From assembly GCF_900100345.1 (NCBI RefSeq), contig NZ_FMTT01000003.1, positions 1-64,000 on the forward strand: DNA of 64,000 nucleotides, given 5' to 3'. This DNA is from Paenibacillus tianmuensis (GTDB taxonomy: Bacteria > Bacillota > Bacilli > Paenibacillales > NBRC-103111). The notes beneath the pieces were generated by a model that was not told the origin of the DNA, did not search any database, and saw only the letters and a program-made list of their open reading frames with translations. Of this stretch, positions 14,693 through 23,992 are shown in pieces. Position numbers and translations under genes: made by a program. How positions within the stretch are numbered: the stretch's first letter is position 1; each line of letters opens with the position of its first letter.

Positions 14693-15835
14693 CTAGAAGC
14701 CGACGACTTTGTTTTTGCCGGACGTCTTGGCCCGGTACATCGCTTCATCCGCCTGCTTGATCAATTCCTCCGCGTTTACCCCTTTTTTGAACATACTGTA
14801 TCCCATACTTAACGTTACCATGGTTTCTGTCTCCACACGGCTTCGGATACGCTCCGACAAGCCTGCGGCATCGATTTCCGGGTTCGTAACCAGCACGACC
14901 ATTTCTTCCCCGCCGTACCGTCCGCAAATACCGGAGTCTTCCGTTTCTTCCTTCACGATCTGCGCCACCTGCTTAAGCACTTGGTCTCCCATATGGTGAC
15001 CTTTCGTATCGTTGAGCTTCTTGAAGTTGTCGATGTCGCTGAAGATGACCGATACCGGCGCTCGTTGCTGCACGTATTGGGTGACGCGGTTGTAAAAATA
15101 TTTCCGGTTGTACAGCTTCGTAAGCCCGTCCGTAATGGAGGAGTTGTAAATGGCCTGCATGATCTCGATGACCCGTTCGAAAATGAACAGGAAGAGAACA
15201 ATATAAAAGACGAACGGAATCGTTTGCTCCAGAAATTTCAGGGCGATCTGCTTGCTATCAAATAAATAGACGTTGGCCATATGAATCGTATGGGTCGTAA
15301 AATAAACGGTCAGCATTAACTGATACTTCCCGTTCTGGCCGATGCGGGAGTTCACGAGCAAGAAGCTCATGAACAGCAGCAAAAACAAGTACAGCTCCAT
15401 ACCAAGCGGACGAAGCAATCCGGAATGATCCTCGCTGCCCTGCAGCCAGTCCGGAGCGAACCAGTACGAAACCGAGACGACGGCGGTTAATAGGATAAAG
15501 AGGACGAAGACAACGAAGTCCCGCTTGCGGGTTGCGTTATACAGCTGATAAATACCGATATTGAGCGTGACAAAGGCAAGCACCTTGAGCAGCAGCGCGA
15601 TGAACTCTTGCACGGGGGTTATGTCGTGAGCCAAGGTCTTTTCGATGAGCTGGGCGTGTTGGACGAACAGGATACACAGCGCAATGATTATGGAGAAATA
15701 TCCGATTTTGCGGCGGGACAGCAACAGTCGGAATGAGACGATAAACGTCATCGCAATGATGACGATCAGCATCGAATGCATAAAGATCGAACCGGTCGGT
15801 CCGAAGATCAAATCCCAAATCGTCTGATTGTTCAT
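14693..15835 (-). CDS. Membrane diguanylate cyclase (GGDEF)
   Basis: A 380-residue enzyme. Residues 15-225 contain about seven hydrophobic helices forming a membrane sensor. Residues 230-380 are a GGDEF domain with DGLTKLYNRKYFYNRV, SDIDNFKKLND (metal and base binding) and the active-site loop RYGGEEMVVL (308-312). It should make cyclic di-GMP from two GTP. The loop reads GGEEM rather than GGEEF, a conservative change. I see no RxxD inhibitory site five residues before the loop, so product inhibition may be absent. The gene is divergent from the glycosyltransferase gene. Confidence 0.9.
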   Translation of the reverse strand: MNNQTIWDLIFGPTGSIFMHSMLIVIIAMTFIVSFRLLLSRRKIGYFSIIIALCILFVQHAQLIEKTLAHDITPVQEFIALLLKVLAFVTLNIGIYQLYNATRKRDFVVFVLFILLTAVVSVSYWFAPDWLQGSEDHSGLLRPLGMELYLFLLLFMSFLLVNSRIGQNGKYQLMLTVYFTTHTIHMANVYLFDSKQIALKFLEQTIPFVFYIVLFLFIFERVIEIMQAIYNSSITDGLTKLYNRKYFYNRVTQYVQQRAPVSVIFSDIDNFKKLNDTKGHHMGDQVLKQVAQIVKEETEDSGICGRYGGEEMVVLVTNPEIDAAGLSERIRSRVETETMVTLSMGYSMFKKGVNAEELIKQADEAMYRAKTSGKNKVVGF

Positions 15836-15999
15836 GAAACGCGCGGAAGCCTCACTTTGTAAACGGGTGCATGGTACTGATTATACCAAACATATATTCG
15901 TTTTGGGAAGTCTTGTCGTCGCATTCCGGAACTGTTAGGATGATAGTGACGAAGCGCCCTTGCGCTTCGCGAACAACGGGAGAGGCCGAGGTGGGTAGG

Positions 16000-17139
16000 A
16001 TGCGTATTCTTCAAGCGTTATTTTTTCCGCCGGAACAGCCTGGCGGGGTTTCTTCCATGGTTCCTTTCATGCTGGACCGCTTCAACAAGCGGGGCTGGGA
16101 GATGGAGCTCTTTTCGCTGCCCAAACGGGTGCGCGGCAAAGGCACCGGGGAAATTCGGTTCTCTACGTTCGACTGGGAGCCGTATGCCGGCCATCCGGTG
16201 GTCGATAAATACATACAAACAATGAAGGATTATATTTGGTGGACGAAGATGCGGATCAAGTCGACGTACGATTTGATTCACGCCCACCATCCGATCGCCG
16301 GGCTGGTCATGAAGCAGCTGTTTCCGGACACCCCGCTGATCATGACGGTTCACTCCAGCTATGAGCGAGAGCTTGTGCTGAACGGCAAAATTCCGGCAGA
16401 CGGCCCGGAGCATGCCTTCCTGACCTCGATTTACCGCGAGCTGGAGGAAAAGGCGGACCAGTTGATTACGGTGTCCAACTCGTTCAAGCAGTATTTGTCC
16501 GAGTACGTGCAGGAGCCGGAGCGGATCGGGGTAATTCCGAACGGCTTTGATGAGAAGCGGTTCCGTCCGGTCCATCACGAGAATCAAGTGCCACAGCTGA
16601 TCACGGTCTGCCGGCTTGTGCCCGCCAAAGGGCTTGATACGCTGCTGCATGCCTGCGCGGAGCTGAAACGTCGGGGGCAGCCGTTCGTGCTGCATCTGAT
16701 CGGAGACGGACCGATCCGTACGGAGCTGGAGGAGCTTGCGCAGCAGCTCGGGATTTATGAGGAAACGATTTTTTACGGCTATATGCTTCACCCGGAGGAC
16801 TTTATACCGTTCTTTGACGTGTTTGTCCTGCCTTCGCGGGCGGAAGCGTTTGGTTCGGTGTTTGCGGAAGCGGCGCTTTGCGGTCTGGCCGTTGTCGGCA
16901 CGAACGTCGGCGGCATTGCCGAGCAGATCGAGCATGGCACCAACGGCCTGCTGGTTCCGGTTGATGACGTCCAGGCGCTGGCCACGGCGCTGGAGAAGGT
17001 GATCGGCGATCCGATGTACCGGTATCAGCTGTCGCGTGTGGCGCTGGAGAAGGCGCTCAAGACGTACTCGATGACGCACGTCGTTCAGCAACTCCGAAAT
17101 GTGTATCGGACGTACCGCAAGGCGCCTCCTGCGGAGTAA
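16000..17139 (+). CDS. GT4 family glycosyltransferase
   Basis: A 379-residue GT-B enzyme. The N-terminal half has the PPEQPGGVSSMVPFMLDRF glycine loop and HAHHPIAGLV. The nucleotide-sugar half has VCRLVPAKGLDTLLHACAEL and the EAFGSVFAEAALCGLAVV motif, whose Glu residues hold the donor phosphates, then GTNVGGIAEQIEHGTNGLLV. It probably transfers a sugar to a lipid or polymer at the cytoplasmic face; acceptor unknown. ATG 16000 follows GAGGTGGGTAGG; upstream codons in the same frame lack a ribosome site. Its end is 39 bases before yhaO, but a functional link is not evident. Confidence 0.9.
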   Translation: MRILQALFFPPEQPGGVSSMVPFMLDRFNKRGWEMELFSLPKRVRGKGTGEIRFSTFDWEPYAGHPVVDKYIQTMKDYIWWTKMRIKSTYDLIHAHHPIAGLVMKQLFPDTPLIMTVHSSYERELVLNGKIPADGPEHAFLTSIYRELEEKADQLITVSNSFKQYLSEYVQEPERIGVIPNGFDEKRFRPVHHENQVPQLITVCRLVPAKGLDTLLHACAELKRRGQPFVLHLIGDGPIRTELEELAQQLGIYEETIFYGYMLHPEDFIPFFDVFVLPSRAEAFGSVFAEAALCGLAVVGTNVGGIAEQIEHGTNGLLVPVDDVQALATALEKVIGDPMYRYQLSRVALEKALKTYSMTHVVQQLRNVYRTYRKAPPAE

Positions 17140-17178
17140 GGGCTTAGGCCGGAGAGAGACAAGGACGGAGGATTGGAA

Positions 17179-18474
17179 ATGACGCGGGGGTTTCGGTTTA
17201 TTCATGCGGCGGACCTGCACCTGGACAGTCCGTTTCGGGGATTGTCCGGTTTGCCGGACGGGCTGAGGGAACGGGTGAAGGCGTCGACGTTCACGGCGCT
17301 TGAACGGCTCGTCGACCTGGCGGTTCGCGAGCAGGCGGATTTTGTCGTCGTCAGCGGCGACATCTACGATGCAAAAGACCGCTCGCTGCGCGCTCAGCTG
17401 CGGTTTCAACAAGCTTTGGAGACGTTGGCGGGACACGGGGTGCCCGCCTTTGTCGTTCATGGAAATCACGATCCGCTGCACGACGGGTACAGCGCGAAGC
17501 TGCGCTTGCCGGAGACGGTAAAAGTATTCGGAAGCGATGCGGTGGAAAGTGTCATCGTCCGGGCACAGGACGGCGAGCCTGTTGCGCGGGTATCGGGCAT
17601 CTCGTTCGGCCGTTCCGCGGTGACGGATAATTTAACGCCGGGCTTTGTCCGGCATAACGACGGCTTGTACCACATCGGAATACTGCATACGAATGTGGAC
17701 GGTGATGCGGGACACGACAATTATGCGCCTTGCAGCCTGCGGGATTTGACGGGCGGGCAGGTGGACTACTGGGCACTGGGCCATATTCACTCGCGCCGGG
17801 TGCTGCATGAGCGGCCCTGGGTGGTGTATCCCGGTAATCTGCAAGGCCGCCACGTCCGCGAAACTGGTCCTCGCGGCTGCTACGTGGTCGACGTGGCGGA
17901 AGGCGGCGCATCGCAGTTGCGGTTTCAGCCGCTGGACGATGTGCGCTGGGAGGTCCGGGAGCTATCCATTGCCGGGCTGGAGACGGAGCAGCAACTGAAG
18001 GACGCGCTGGAGGAGGAACTGGAGGCGGCCTGCGCGGCAGCGGAAGGACGCGCGGTTCTGGCGCGTCTGTTGCTGATCGGACGCGGGCCGCTTCATACGG
18101 CGCTTCGCCGCAGCGGATGGCTCACGGGGCTGGCGTCCGCGCTGAGAGAGAGCGTGGCTTCGGGCGCGGAAGCCGTCTGGATCGAGAGCATCGAGGATCG
18201 GACCGGAGCTGCCGTTTCGCGCGAAGACTTGGCCGCAAAACCGGGGTTTCTGGGCGATCTGCTGCGTCTCGCGTCGGAGGCCGGCGAATCCCCGGAGCGG
18301 CTGTCGGCCTTCGCAGAGGAAGCGCTGGTTCCGCTCATGGGACAATTGCAGCTTGCCGCTCTGCTAAGCGAGTGGGGGCCCGAGGAATGGGCCGCATGGC
18401 TGCAGGAAGCCGAAGAGCTGGCGATCGATCTGCTGGCGGACGGCAGCGGCGCGGAGACGGGGTGGAGCGAATGA
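17179..18474 (+). CDS. yhaO: YhaO-like DNA exonuclease (SbcD/Mre11 type)
   Basis: A 431-residue calcineurin-like phosphoesterase. Metal-binding motifs are present: HAADLHLD (9-16), SGDIYD (near 61), GNHDP (near 99), GILHTN and GHIHSR. It ends with a capping region rich in Ala and Glu. In Bacillales YhaO pairs with YhaN as an SbcCD/Mre11-Rad50-like nuclease for DNA ends. ATG 17179 has GGAGG 7 bases before it. Its stop overlaps the next gene's start (ATGA), so the two are translationally coupled and made in matched amounts. GC-rich, like its partner. Confidence 0.92.
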   Translation: MTRGFRFIHAADLHLDSPFRGLSGLPDGLRERVKASTFTALERLVDLAVREQADFVVVSGDIYDAKDRSLRAQLRFQQALETLAGHGVPAFVVHGNHDPLHDGYSAKLRLPETVKVFGSDAVESVIVRAQDGEPVARVSGISFGRSAVTDNLTPGFVRHNDGLYHIGILHTNVDGDAGHDNYAPCSLRDLTGGQVDYWALGHIHSRRVLHERPWVVYPGNLQGRHVRETGPRGCYVVDVAEGGASQLRFQPLDDVRWEVRELSIAGLETEQQLKDALEEELEAACAAAEGRAVLARLLLIGRGPLHTALRRSGWLTGLASALRESVASGAEAVWIESIEDRTGAAVSREDLAAKPGFLGDLLRLASEAGESPERLSAFAEEALVPLMGQLQLAALLSEWGPEEWAAWLQEAEELAIDLLADGSGAETGWSE

Positions 18475-21400
18475 GAATCGAACGGCTCGACATTCGCCGC
18501 TACGGTGTGCTAAACGATGTGGAGCTTCTGACGGATGCCCCGGTTACTCTCTTCTATGGCCCGAACGAAGCGGGGAAAAGCACGGTTCTGGGCTTTATCC
18601 GGGATGTGCTGTTCGGCTTTCCACGTGGCGGCTCGGCGGAGCGGATGACTGCGCCGGGGGAGGGCGGACAAGGCGGGGCGATTACGCTCGTTGACGAACA
18701 AGGCCGTCGTTACCGGGTCGAACGGTGGGAGCGCCCAAGCGGAGGACGGGGGCGTGGGCCTGCGGCCGGCAGCGTTCGCGTGACGTTTCCGGACGGAACG
18801 ACCGGGGGCGAGCGGGAGCTGGCTGCGTTGTTAGGCGGGATTACGCCCGAATTGTTCCGCAGCCTGTTCGCCTTCGGGCTGACCGAGCTGCAGGAGCTTG
18901 GGACGCTGCAATCGGGCGAGGTCGGCAGCTTCTTGTACAGCGCGGGACTCGGCGCGAGCGGCAGCGTGATTCGCGGAGCGGATAAGAAGCTCGCGCAGGA
19001 GCTGGAGCAGCTGTACCGCCCGCGCGGACGCACGCCGCTGATGAACCGGGCGCTGCAGGAGTTGGCGGCTGCGGAAGCGGAGCTCGCGCAAAGCCGCGGC
19101 CGAGCGGAGCGCTACAATGCGCTGGAGGCGGAGGTGAACCGCCTGGCTGCGGAGCAGGAGACGCTGGAGCTCGAACTCGACAAGCTCCAGCGCGAAGCCG
19201 ACTGGCTTGCACGGTGCATCCGCGCCCAGCCGCACTGGCTGCGGAGGGAGGAGCTGCGCCGCGAGCTGGCGGAGCTGCCCGAGACGCTGGATGCGTTCCC
19301 GGCCGATGCGCTGCCGCGGATGGAAGCAGCGCTTGCCGAGCGGGATCGGCTCACGATCGAGCTTGACCGGGTCGCCCTCGCGCTGTCCGATTTGAAGGAA
19401 AGCTTGCGGACGGCCGAGGCGGAAGCGGAGGCAGAGGGCGCGGTGCTGGCGCGCCGGGCGGCGCTTGAAGCTTTGCTGGACCGGCTTCCGGCTTACGAAG
19501 AAGCGAAGCGGACGCAGGCGGAGTCGGAAGCGGAAGAAGAGCAGCTTGGGCTGGAGCTGGAGCGGATGCTTCGCCGCATTCATCGGGCATGGACGCCGGA
19601 CCATCTGGACCGTCTCCCTTCGACGGTCATGCTCCGGGAGGAGGCGTCCGCTTTCCGCGAGGAATGGCGCGTCTGGCGGCAGAATGAATCGCTGCTGGAG
19701 GCGGAAGCCGAACGACTGCGAAACGAATCCGGGGCGGAGGAGCTTGAGCCGACGGGTGGCGGGAGCGGGGCCGAGGTTTGGGACGGAGAAGGCGACGGGC
19801 GCGGCTCGATGCTGGAGGATGGCCCTGGCCGCAGCCGGAGCATCGATGGAGCCCAGGCTAAGGAGAGGTTGACGCTGGAAGACGATCACGCCTCAGTCGA
19901 AGAAGGACTGGACCGGATTCGGACGGCAAGGCGTTTGTTCCATGAATGGAGGGAAGCGCTGCGCGAGGTCCGGTTCGAAGCGGAGCGTGAGCAGGACCGT
20001 GAGAAGCTGAGCCGTCTGGAAGCGCAGGCCGGGCCGGAGAAAGCCCGCTCCGGCTCTTCCGGTGTCCCGCTGTATGTTCTCTACGGCGCAACGCTGCTAC
20101 TTCCCGCTGCACTGGCGGCGCTGCAGCAGACTGCTGCGGCTATCGCAGCGCTCGCCGTGCTGCTTGCCGCCAGCGCCGCTTGGACGCTTGCGCGCCGCCG
20201 CGCCGCGCAGAGCCGCAGCGACCGCGGCCTCCGCCCTTACGCGGGCGGGGCTGGGCCCGCTGCGGCAGCGCCTGCGCTTGTGGCGCTGCGCGAGCAAGCC
20301 GCTGCGCGCGAGGCCGCGCTGGCGGCGGAGCTGCGCCGCCTGGCGCGCTACGCGGCGCAGCCGCCTGCGGCGGGCCTTGCCGCCGCCGCGGCCGAGCCTG
20401 CCGCGCCCGCGGGCCGCGCGCTGCCGCTGCCGGCGGAGGACATCGAGCCGTGGCTCGATGCCCTCGAGCGGCAGCTCCGCGCGCGGCAGGCGCGGCACGC
20501 CGGGCGCCTTGCCGCCGCCGAGCGGTTGGCGGCGCTGCGCGCCCGGCGCGAGCGCCACGCGCAGGCGGGCGAGCCGCTGCGCCGCCGCTGGCGCGCGTGG
20601 CTGCAGGCGCAGGCGCTGCCCGCGGACGCGAGCGCCGAGGCGGCGCTGGAGCTGCTGCAGCTCGCGGAAGCGGCGCAGCAGCAGCTCCAGCGGCTGCGCC
20701 GCCAGGCGGCGCGCTGCGAGGCGCTGCGGGGCACCGCCGCGGGCTTTGCCGCGGAGGCGGCCGCGCTGCTCGGCGAAGCTGCCGGCCGGGAGCCCGGCCC
20801 AGCGCTGAAAGCGTGGCAGGCCGCCCGCGACCGGCAGCTTGCGCGGCAGGAGCAGCTTGCGCGGGACGGCCGGCAGCACGCCGAGCTGAGCCGTCAGTCC
20901 GCGCTGCTGTCGCAGCAGTTCGAACGCACGGCCGCGAAGCGGCAGGAACTGCTCGATACCGCGGGGGCAGACGGGGAAGAGGCGCTGCGGCGTCTCCATC
21001 GCCAATACTTTCGCCGTCAGGAGCTGCTGGGAGAGCTGAGACAGGACGAGCTTGCCATTCGGACGCTGGTAGGTGAAGCGGGGATGAAGCCGCTCGACGA
21101 AAGGCTTGCGAGCGTCACCGGAGGAGAGCTGGAGGAAGAGCGGGCGCGTTTGTCGGAACAGCGGGATGCGCTCCGGGAGCGGCTGGAAGCGTGCCGGGAG
21201 GCAAAAAGCCGCAAACGCTTCGAAATCGAACGGCTGACCGAAGGCGGAGATCATGCGGACAAGCTGCAGCAGGCGGAGGAACGCCGTACCGAGCTAAGGC
21301 GTTTGATGAAGCGCTGGGCGGTGGTTTCCATGTGCGGAACGCTGTTCGCACAGACGAAACGATTGTACGAGCACGAAAAACAGCCCTCCGTCATGCAGAG

Positions 21401-21788
21401 GGCTTCCCGGTACTTCGAAAAGATGACATCCGGCCGGTTCATGCGGATGATTGCGCCGCTCGGCGAGCAGCGCGTATTGGCGGAGAGGGCGAACGGCGAG
21501 CTGTTGGATGCGTCCGCGCTCAGCCGGGGTACGGCCGAGCAGATGTATCTGTGCATCCGCTTCGCGCTCGCGGACGAATACGCGGCGTCCGGGGTCCGGC
21601 TGCCGCTCGTGATTGACGATTTGTTCGTGAATTTCGATGACGAGCGGCTCGGATACGGCATGGAGCTGCTGCACATGGTGGCCGAGGGCCGCCAGTTGCT
21701 GCTGTTTACGTGCCACAAGCACGTGCTGGATGCGTACGTTTCCCGTTTTTCCGCAGCATCCGTCCAGTATTTAAGCCGCAAGACGTAA
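18471..21788 (+). CDS. yhaN: YhaN-like SMC-type ATPase
   Basis: A 1105-residue ATPase. Walker A is GPNEAGKST (30-38). The signature and Walker B region near the C-terminus reads ALSRGTAEQMYLCIRFALAD then LPLVIDDLFVNFDDERL, and ends with LLLFTCHKHVLDAY. Between them are long Glu/Arg/Ala coiled coils. About halfway is a hydrophobic hairpin (YVLYGATLLLPAALAALQQT, AAIAALAVLLAASAAW) typical of YhaN, suggesting membrane contact. ATG 18471 overlaps the yhaO stop; a longer in-frame reading to 18117 is only the GC-rich shadow of yhaO. Bases 20180-20830 are exceptionally GC-rich, giving Ala/Arg/Leu repeats. Confidence 0.92.
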   Translation: MRIERLDIRRYGVLNDVELLTDAPVTLFYGPNEAGKSTVLGFIRDVLFGFPRGGSAERMTAPGEGGQGGAITLVDEQGRRYRVERWERPSGGRGRGPAAGSVRVTFPDGTTGGERELAALLGGITPELFRSLFAFGLTELQELGTLQSGEVGSFLYSAGLGASGSVIRGADKKLAQELEQLYRPRGRTPLMNRALQELAAAEAELAQSRGRAERYNALEAEVNRLAAEQETLELELDKLQREADWLARCIRAQPHWLRREELRRELAELPETLDAFPADALPRMEAALAERDRLTIELDRVALALSDLKESLRTAEAEAEAEGAVLARRAALEALLDRLPAYEEAKRTQAESEAEEEQLGLELERMLRRIHRAWTPDHLDRLPSTVMLREEASAFREEWRVWRQNESLLEAEAERLRNESGAEELEPTGGGSGAEVWDGEGDGRGSMLEDGPGRSRSIDGAQAKERLTLEDDHASVEEGLDRIRTARRLFHEWREALREVRFEAEREQDREKLSRLEAQAGPEKARSGSSGVPLYVLYGATLLLPAALAALQQTAAAIAALAVLLAASAAWTLARRRAAQSRSDRGLRPYAGGAGPAAAAPALVALREQAAAREAALAAELRRLARYAAQPPAAGLAAAAAEPAAPAGRALPLPAEDIEPWLDALERQLRARQARHAGRLAAAERLAALRARRERHAQAGEPLRRRWRAWLQAQALPADASAEAALELLQLAEAAQQQLQRLRRQAARCEALRGTAAGFAAEAAALLGEAAGREPGPALKAWQAARDRQLARQEQLARDGRQHAELSRQSALLSQQFERTAAKRQELLDTAGADGEEALRRLHRQYFRRQELLGELRQDELAIRTLVGEAGMKPLDERLASVTGGELEEERARLSEQRDALRERLEACREAKSRKRFEIERLTEGGDHADKLQQAEERRTELRRLMKRWAVVSMCGTLFAQTKRLYEHEKQPSVMQRASRYFEKMTSGRFMRMIAPLGEQRVLAERANGELLDASALSRGTAEQMYLCIRFALADEYAASGVRLPLVIDDLFVNFDDERLGYGMELLHMVAEGRQLLLFTCHKHVLDAYVSRFSAASVQYLSRKT

Positions 21789-21908
21789 TACGATAATGCC
21801 GATCAAGGCAAGCAAAAGGCCGCCTGCTTCGAGGCGGCTGAATTTTTCTTTCAAGCCGACCGCGAAAGCCCATCATTCCACATAGGAGTACAAAATGCCA
21901 TAGCCTGC
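21771..21908 (-). pseudogene. C-terminal remnant of a DMT-type transporter
   Basis: Read leftward, one frame gives GNAGYGILYSYVE, an in-frame TGA where Trp is expected, then WAFAVGLKEKFSRLEAGGLL and LALIGIIVLRLAA before TAA 21771-21773. A final amphipathic EAGGLLLALIGIIVL helix is typical of EamA/DMT exporters. No start or upstream body exists. The remnant overlaps the last 18 bases of yhaN in antisense. It includes the GCCGCCT/AGGCGGC hairpin at 21819-21838, which may have been taken over as the yhaN terminator. Confidence 0.5.
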
Positions 21909-21972
21909 GTTCCCAGGAAGCTATATAATAAGCAAGTATAAAGTAAAGCCATTTGAAACGGAGGTACGTGGG

Positions 21973-22260
21973 GTGAAGCCTGAAGATCGCGCACCGCGCG
22001 AAATTACATACCGGATCGGCTGGAAGCGCGGCACCATCGTTCCGAGCGGGCAGGGCCCTCCGGCTGCGGCATCCGGACATTCCCCGGACATGTCCATCAT
22101 CCGGGAATCCCGCATGCAGCGGTGGAACCTCAGCTATCTATGGCGCAGGGCGCCTTCACCGGGCCATCGGCCGCTGCAAGTCGCCGTATTTGCGATGCCG
22201 GTTCTGCTCTTTGCGCTATTTCTGTGGATGGTATACGAGCTTGCCCGGCATGCCCGATAA
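21973..22260 (+). CDS. Hypothetical single-pass membrane protein
   Basis: A 95-residue protein starting at GTG 21973, with GGAGG 8 bases before it. The first ~65 residues are basic and proline-rich. A single C-terminal membrane helix (about 69-90, LQVAVFAMPVLLFALFLWMV) leaves a short basic tail. No family is recognised. It is followed 25 bases later by another small membrane protein on the same strand, so they are likely one transcript. Confidence 0.6.
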   Translation: MKPEDRAPREITYRIGWKRGTIVPSGQGPPAAASGHSPDMSIIRESRMQRWNLSYLWRRAPSPGHRPLQVAVFAMPVLLFALFLWMVYELARHAR

Positions 22261-22285
22261 GATGAAGTATACGAGGTGTTGACTC

Positions 22286-22810
22286 ATGATGATGACGCTT
22301 GCTTGGTTCGGCGGGGCTATTGGGCTTATCGTGACGGGATCGGCCGTTTTGCTGGCCTGGACCGTCTATTCGCGGGCCCAAGCCGAAGCTGCGCCTTCCG
22401 CCGTTCCGGAGGAGGCGGCTGCCCAAGATACGGCTAACCCAGAGGACAGCGGGAACGCTGCGGTCCGGACAAAAGAAAGGCCGGAAGACCAGCCGTCCTT
22501 ATCCGCTGTCTTGGTCCGGCAGGCCGGCCCGCATTTGGCCCGTTGGACGTTTTTCGATTATGCGCTGCTTGCATTGTTTCTGATCGGCAGTTTGTTTCTG
22601 TTTACGGATCTGCTTGCCGTCCTGCGGGATGCGGAGCAATATCCGCCTTATCATTTCCCATATTTGCTGTGCGGCTTTGTCTTTACGCTGGCCGGCATGC
22701 TCATGATGCTCGTCCGGCTCGCGCTGACGATTGCGTTAGTTCGTTCCGAACGGCCGCTGCCTGCGCCAGATCATCAGGACCATCCAGGCGATGCTGAGCA
22801 GGCCCAGTAA
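22286..22810 (+). CDS. Hypothetical three-helix membrane protein
   Basis: A 174-residue protein. One helix at residues 4-26 is followed by a polar, Ala/Pro/Glu-rich loop to about 85, then two helices (about 91-112 and 124-150). GAGGTG precedes the triple ATG start by 7 bases. No family is recognised. Its last ~75 bases overlap the 3' end of the convergent ykvI-like gene in antisense, so one or both ends may regulate the other or one stop may be shifted. Confidence 0.6.
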   Translation: MMMTLAWFGGAIGLIVTGSAVLLAWTVYSRAQAEAAPSAVPEEAAAQDTANPEDSGNAAVRTKERPEDQPSLSAVLVRQAGPHLARWTFFDYALLALFLIGSLFLFTDLLAVLRDAEQYPPYHFPYLLCGFVFTLAGMLMMLVRLALTIALVRSERPLPAPDHQDHPGDAEQAQ

Positions 22811-23782
22811 CGGATAGAGCGACGAGAGCAGCGTTTTGAAGCCGATGTGACTCACCACATAGCAGAGCGCAAGAAGGAGCGGCACGATGATCTGATAAGA
22901 CAAGGAGCTTCGCTGCTCGATCTGCAGCGCCAAGCCGTAAACGTCGGCCAGCAAGGTTGTGAAAATTTCCCCATAGATCACCAGAATGAACGGAAGCTGC
23001 AGCAGCGGGCCGAGTCCGTGAATCAGGTGTCCCATCGGGATGTCGAACTGCGCGATCCCCGGCATTTGGGCGGACAGCGCATAATGACCGGCCAGCAGCA
23101 TGGCTCCGATGCCGATTCCTCCCCACACGCCGCCCCAATACAGCACCGACCGGTCCTTGATCTGAGCCCCAAGCGGTACGAGCACCGCTTGAGCCATAGT
23201 CAGGTTGAACGCCGCGTAGAGGAGCGGGGAGAACCATATGCGCTGGGCGGAATAATCCGATTCCATGTGAAGCCAGTTGCCGGCCCCGGGCGAATCCCAC
23301 GTATTCCATACGGCAATGCAGCTGAAGCCGATCATGAGCGGGACGATGACGGAATTTACGGCCATGATCGCCTTCATCCCCCGGATAAGAAGGACATACG
23401 CCAGCAGCAGGGTAACAAACAGCCCGGACTGAAGAGGCAGATTCAAATGCTCGGCGAAAACCGATCCCGCTCCGGCCAGCATGACCGTCGATACGCCGAA
23501 CAGAGCCACCAGGGTAAACAAGCTGACGGCGTTTCCGACGGTTTTTCCGAATAACAGCCTGTTGAGATCTTCGTAAGACTTGGCGCGGGTATCGTGGGCC
23601 AGCAGCATCAGCTTGATGCCCAACCATATAAACAAGGCGCTGGCGACGCCGATGCCAAAAGTCGCCATCCAGCCATAGCGGGTGAAGAACTGGATAATTT
23701 CCTGCCCGGTCGCGAACCCGGCGCCTACTACGGTGCCTACATAGGTGAAGCTGACCTGCAAAATGCTCCCCCATTTTCTCAT
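22736..23782 (-). CDS. YkvI-like membrane transporter
   Basis: A 348-residue protein with about ten membrane helices of the LeuT/APC-like fold. The first helix is SFTYVGTVVGAGFATGQEII, whose broken GAGFATG segment is the substrate site of such carriers; this start is characteristic of YkvI. Later pieces are YAAFNLTMAQAVLVPLGAQI and LVIYGEIFTTLLADVYGLAL. Substrate unknown. I take ATG 23782 (MRKWGSILQ); the AAGGGGG site is 13 bases away, slightly long, and a TTG four codons upstream is a rival. Divergent from dedA-like gene. Confidence 0.8.
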   Translation of the reverse strand: MRKWGSILQVSFTYVGTVVGAGFATGQEIIQFFTRYGWMATFGIGVASALFIWLGIKLMLLAHDTRAKSYEDLNRLLFGKTVGNAVSLFTLVALFGVSTVMLAGAGSVFAEHLNLPLQSGLFVTLLLAYVLLIRGMKAIMAVNSVIVPLMIGFSCIAVWNTWDSPGAGNWLHMESDYSAQRIWFSPLLYAAFNLTMAQAVLVPLGAQIKDRSVLYWGGVWGGIGIGAMLLAGHYALSAQMPGIAQFDIPMGHLIHGLGPLLQLPFILVIYGEIFTTLLADVYGLALQIEQRSSLSYQIIVPLLLALCYVVSHIGFKTLLSSLYPLLGLLSIAWMVLMIWRRQRPFGTN

Positions 23783-23992
23783 TTCGCTCGCAAGTCCCCC
23801 TTCCTGACGGCTTCCTTTATGATACAGCGTATGAGAAGGGGCCAAGCCTCATGACTTTTTGTTTGTGCAGGACAGGCCAACCTGTCTGGAGGGAAGCTTG
23901 TTCTTGGGTTAACGGACGAATTCTGATACAATGATAAAGGATTTGAGCGACGTTCGACATGATCTGAAATTACTTGGCTGGAGCGTGTGAAG

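Noticed and set aside
16018..17481. A 487-codon antisense frame over the glycosyltransferase
   Set aside because: Arg/Leu/Gln-rich composition, no ribosome site; a mirror of GC-rich coding on the plus strand.
18117..18470. Longer start for the YhaN-like protein
   Set aside because: It reads the yhaO end in a second frame; the true ATG at 18471 overlaps the yhaO stop and starts the conserved MRIERLDI.
18831..21254. Several long frames on both strands in yhaN
   Set aside because: Very high GC removes stop codons in all frames; low-complexity Ala/Arg/Pro products.
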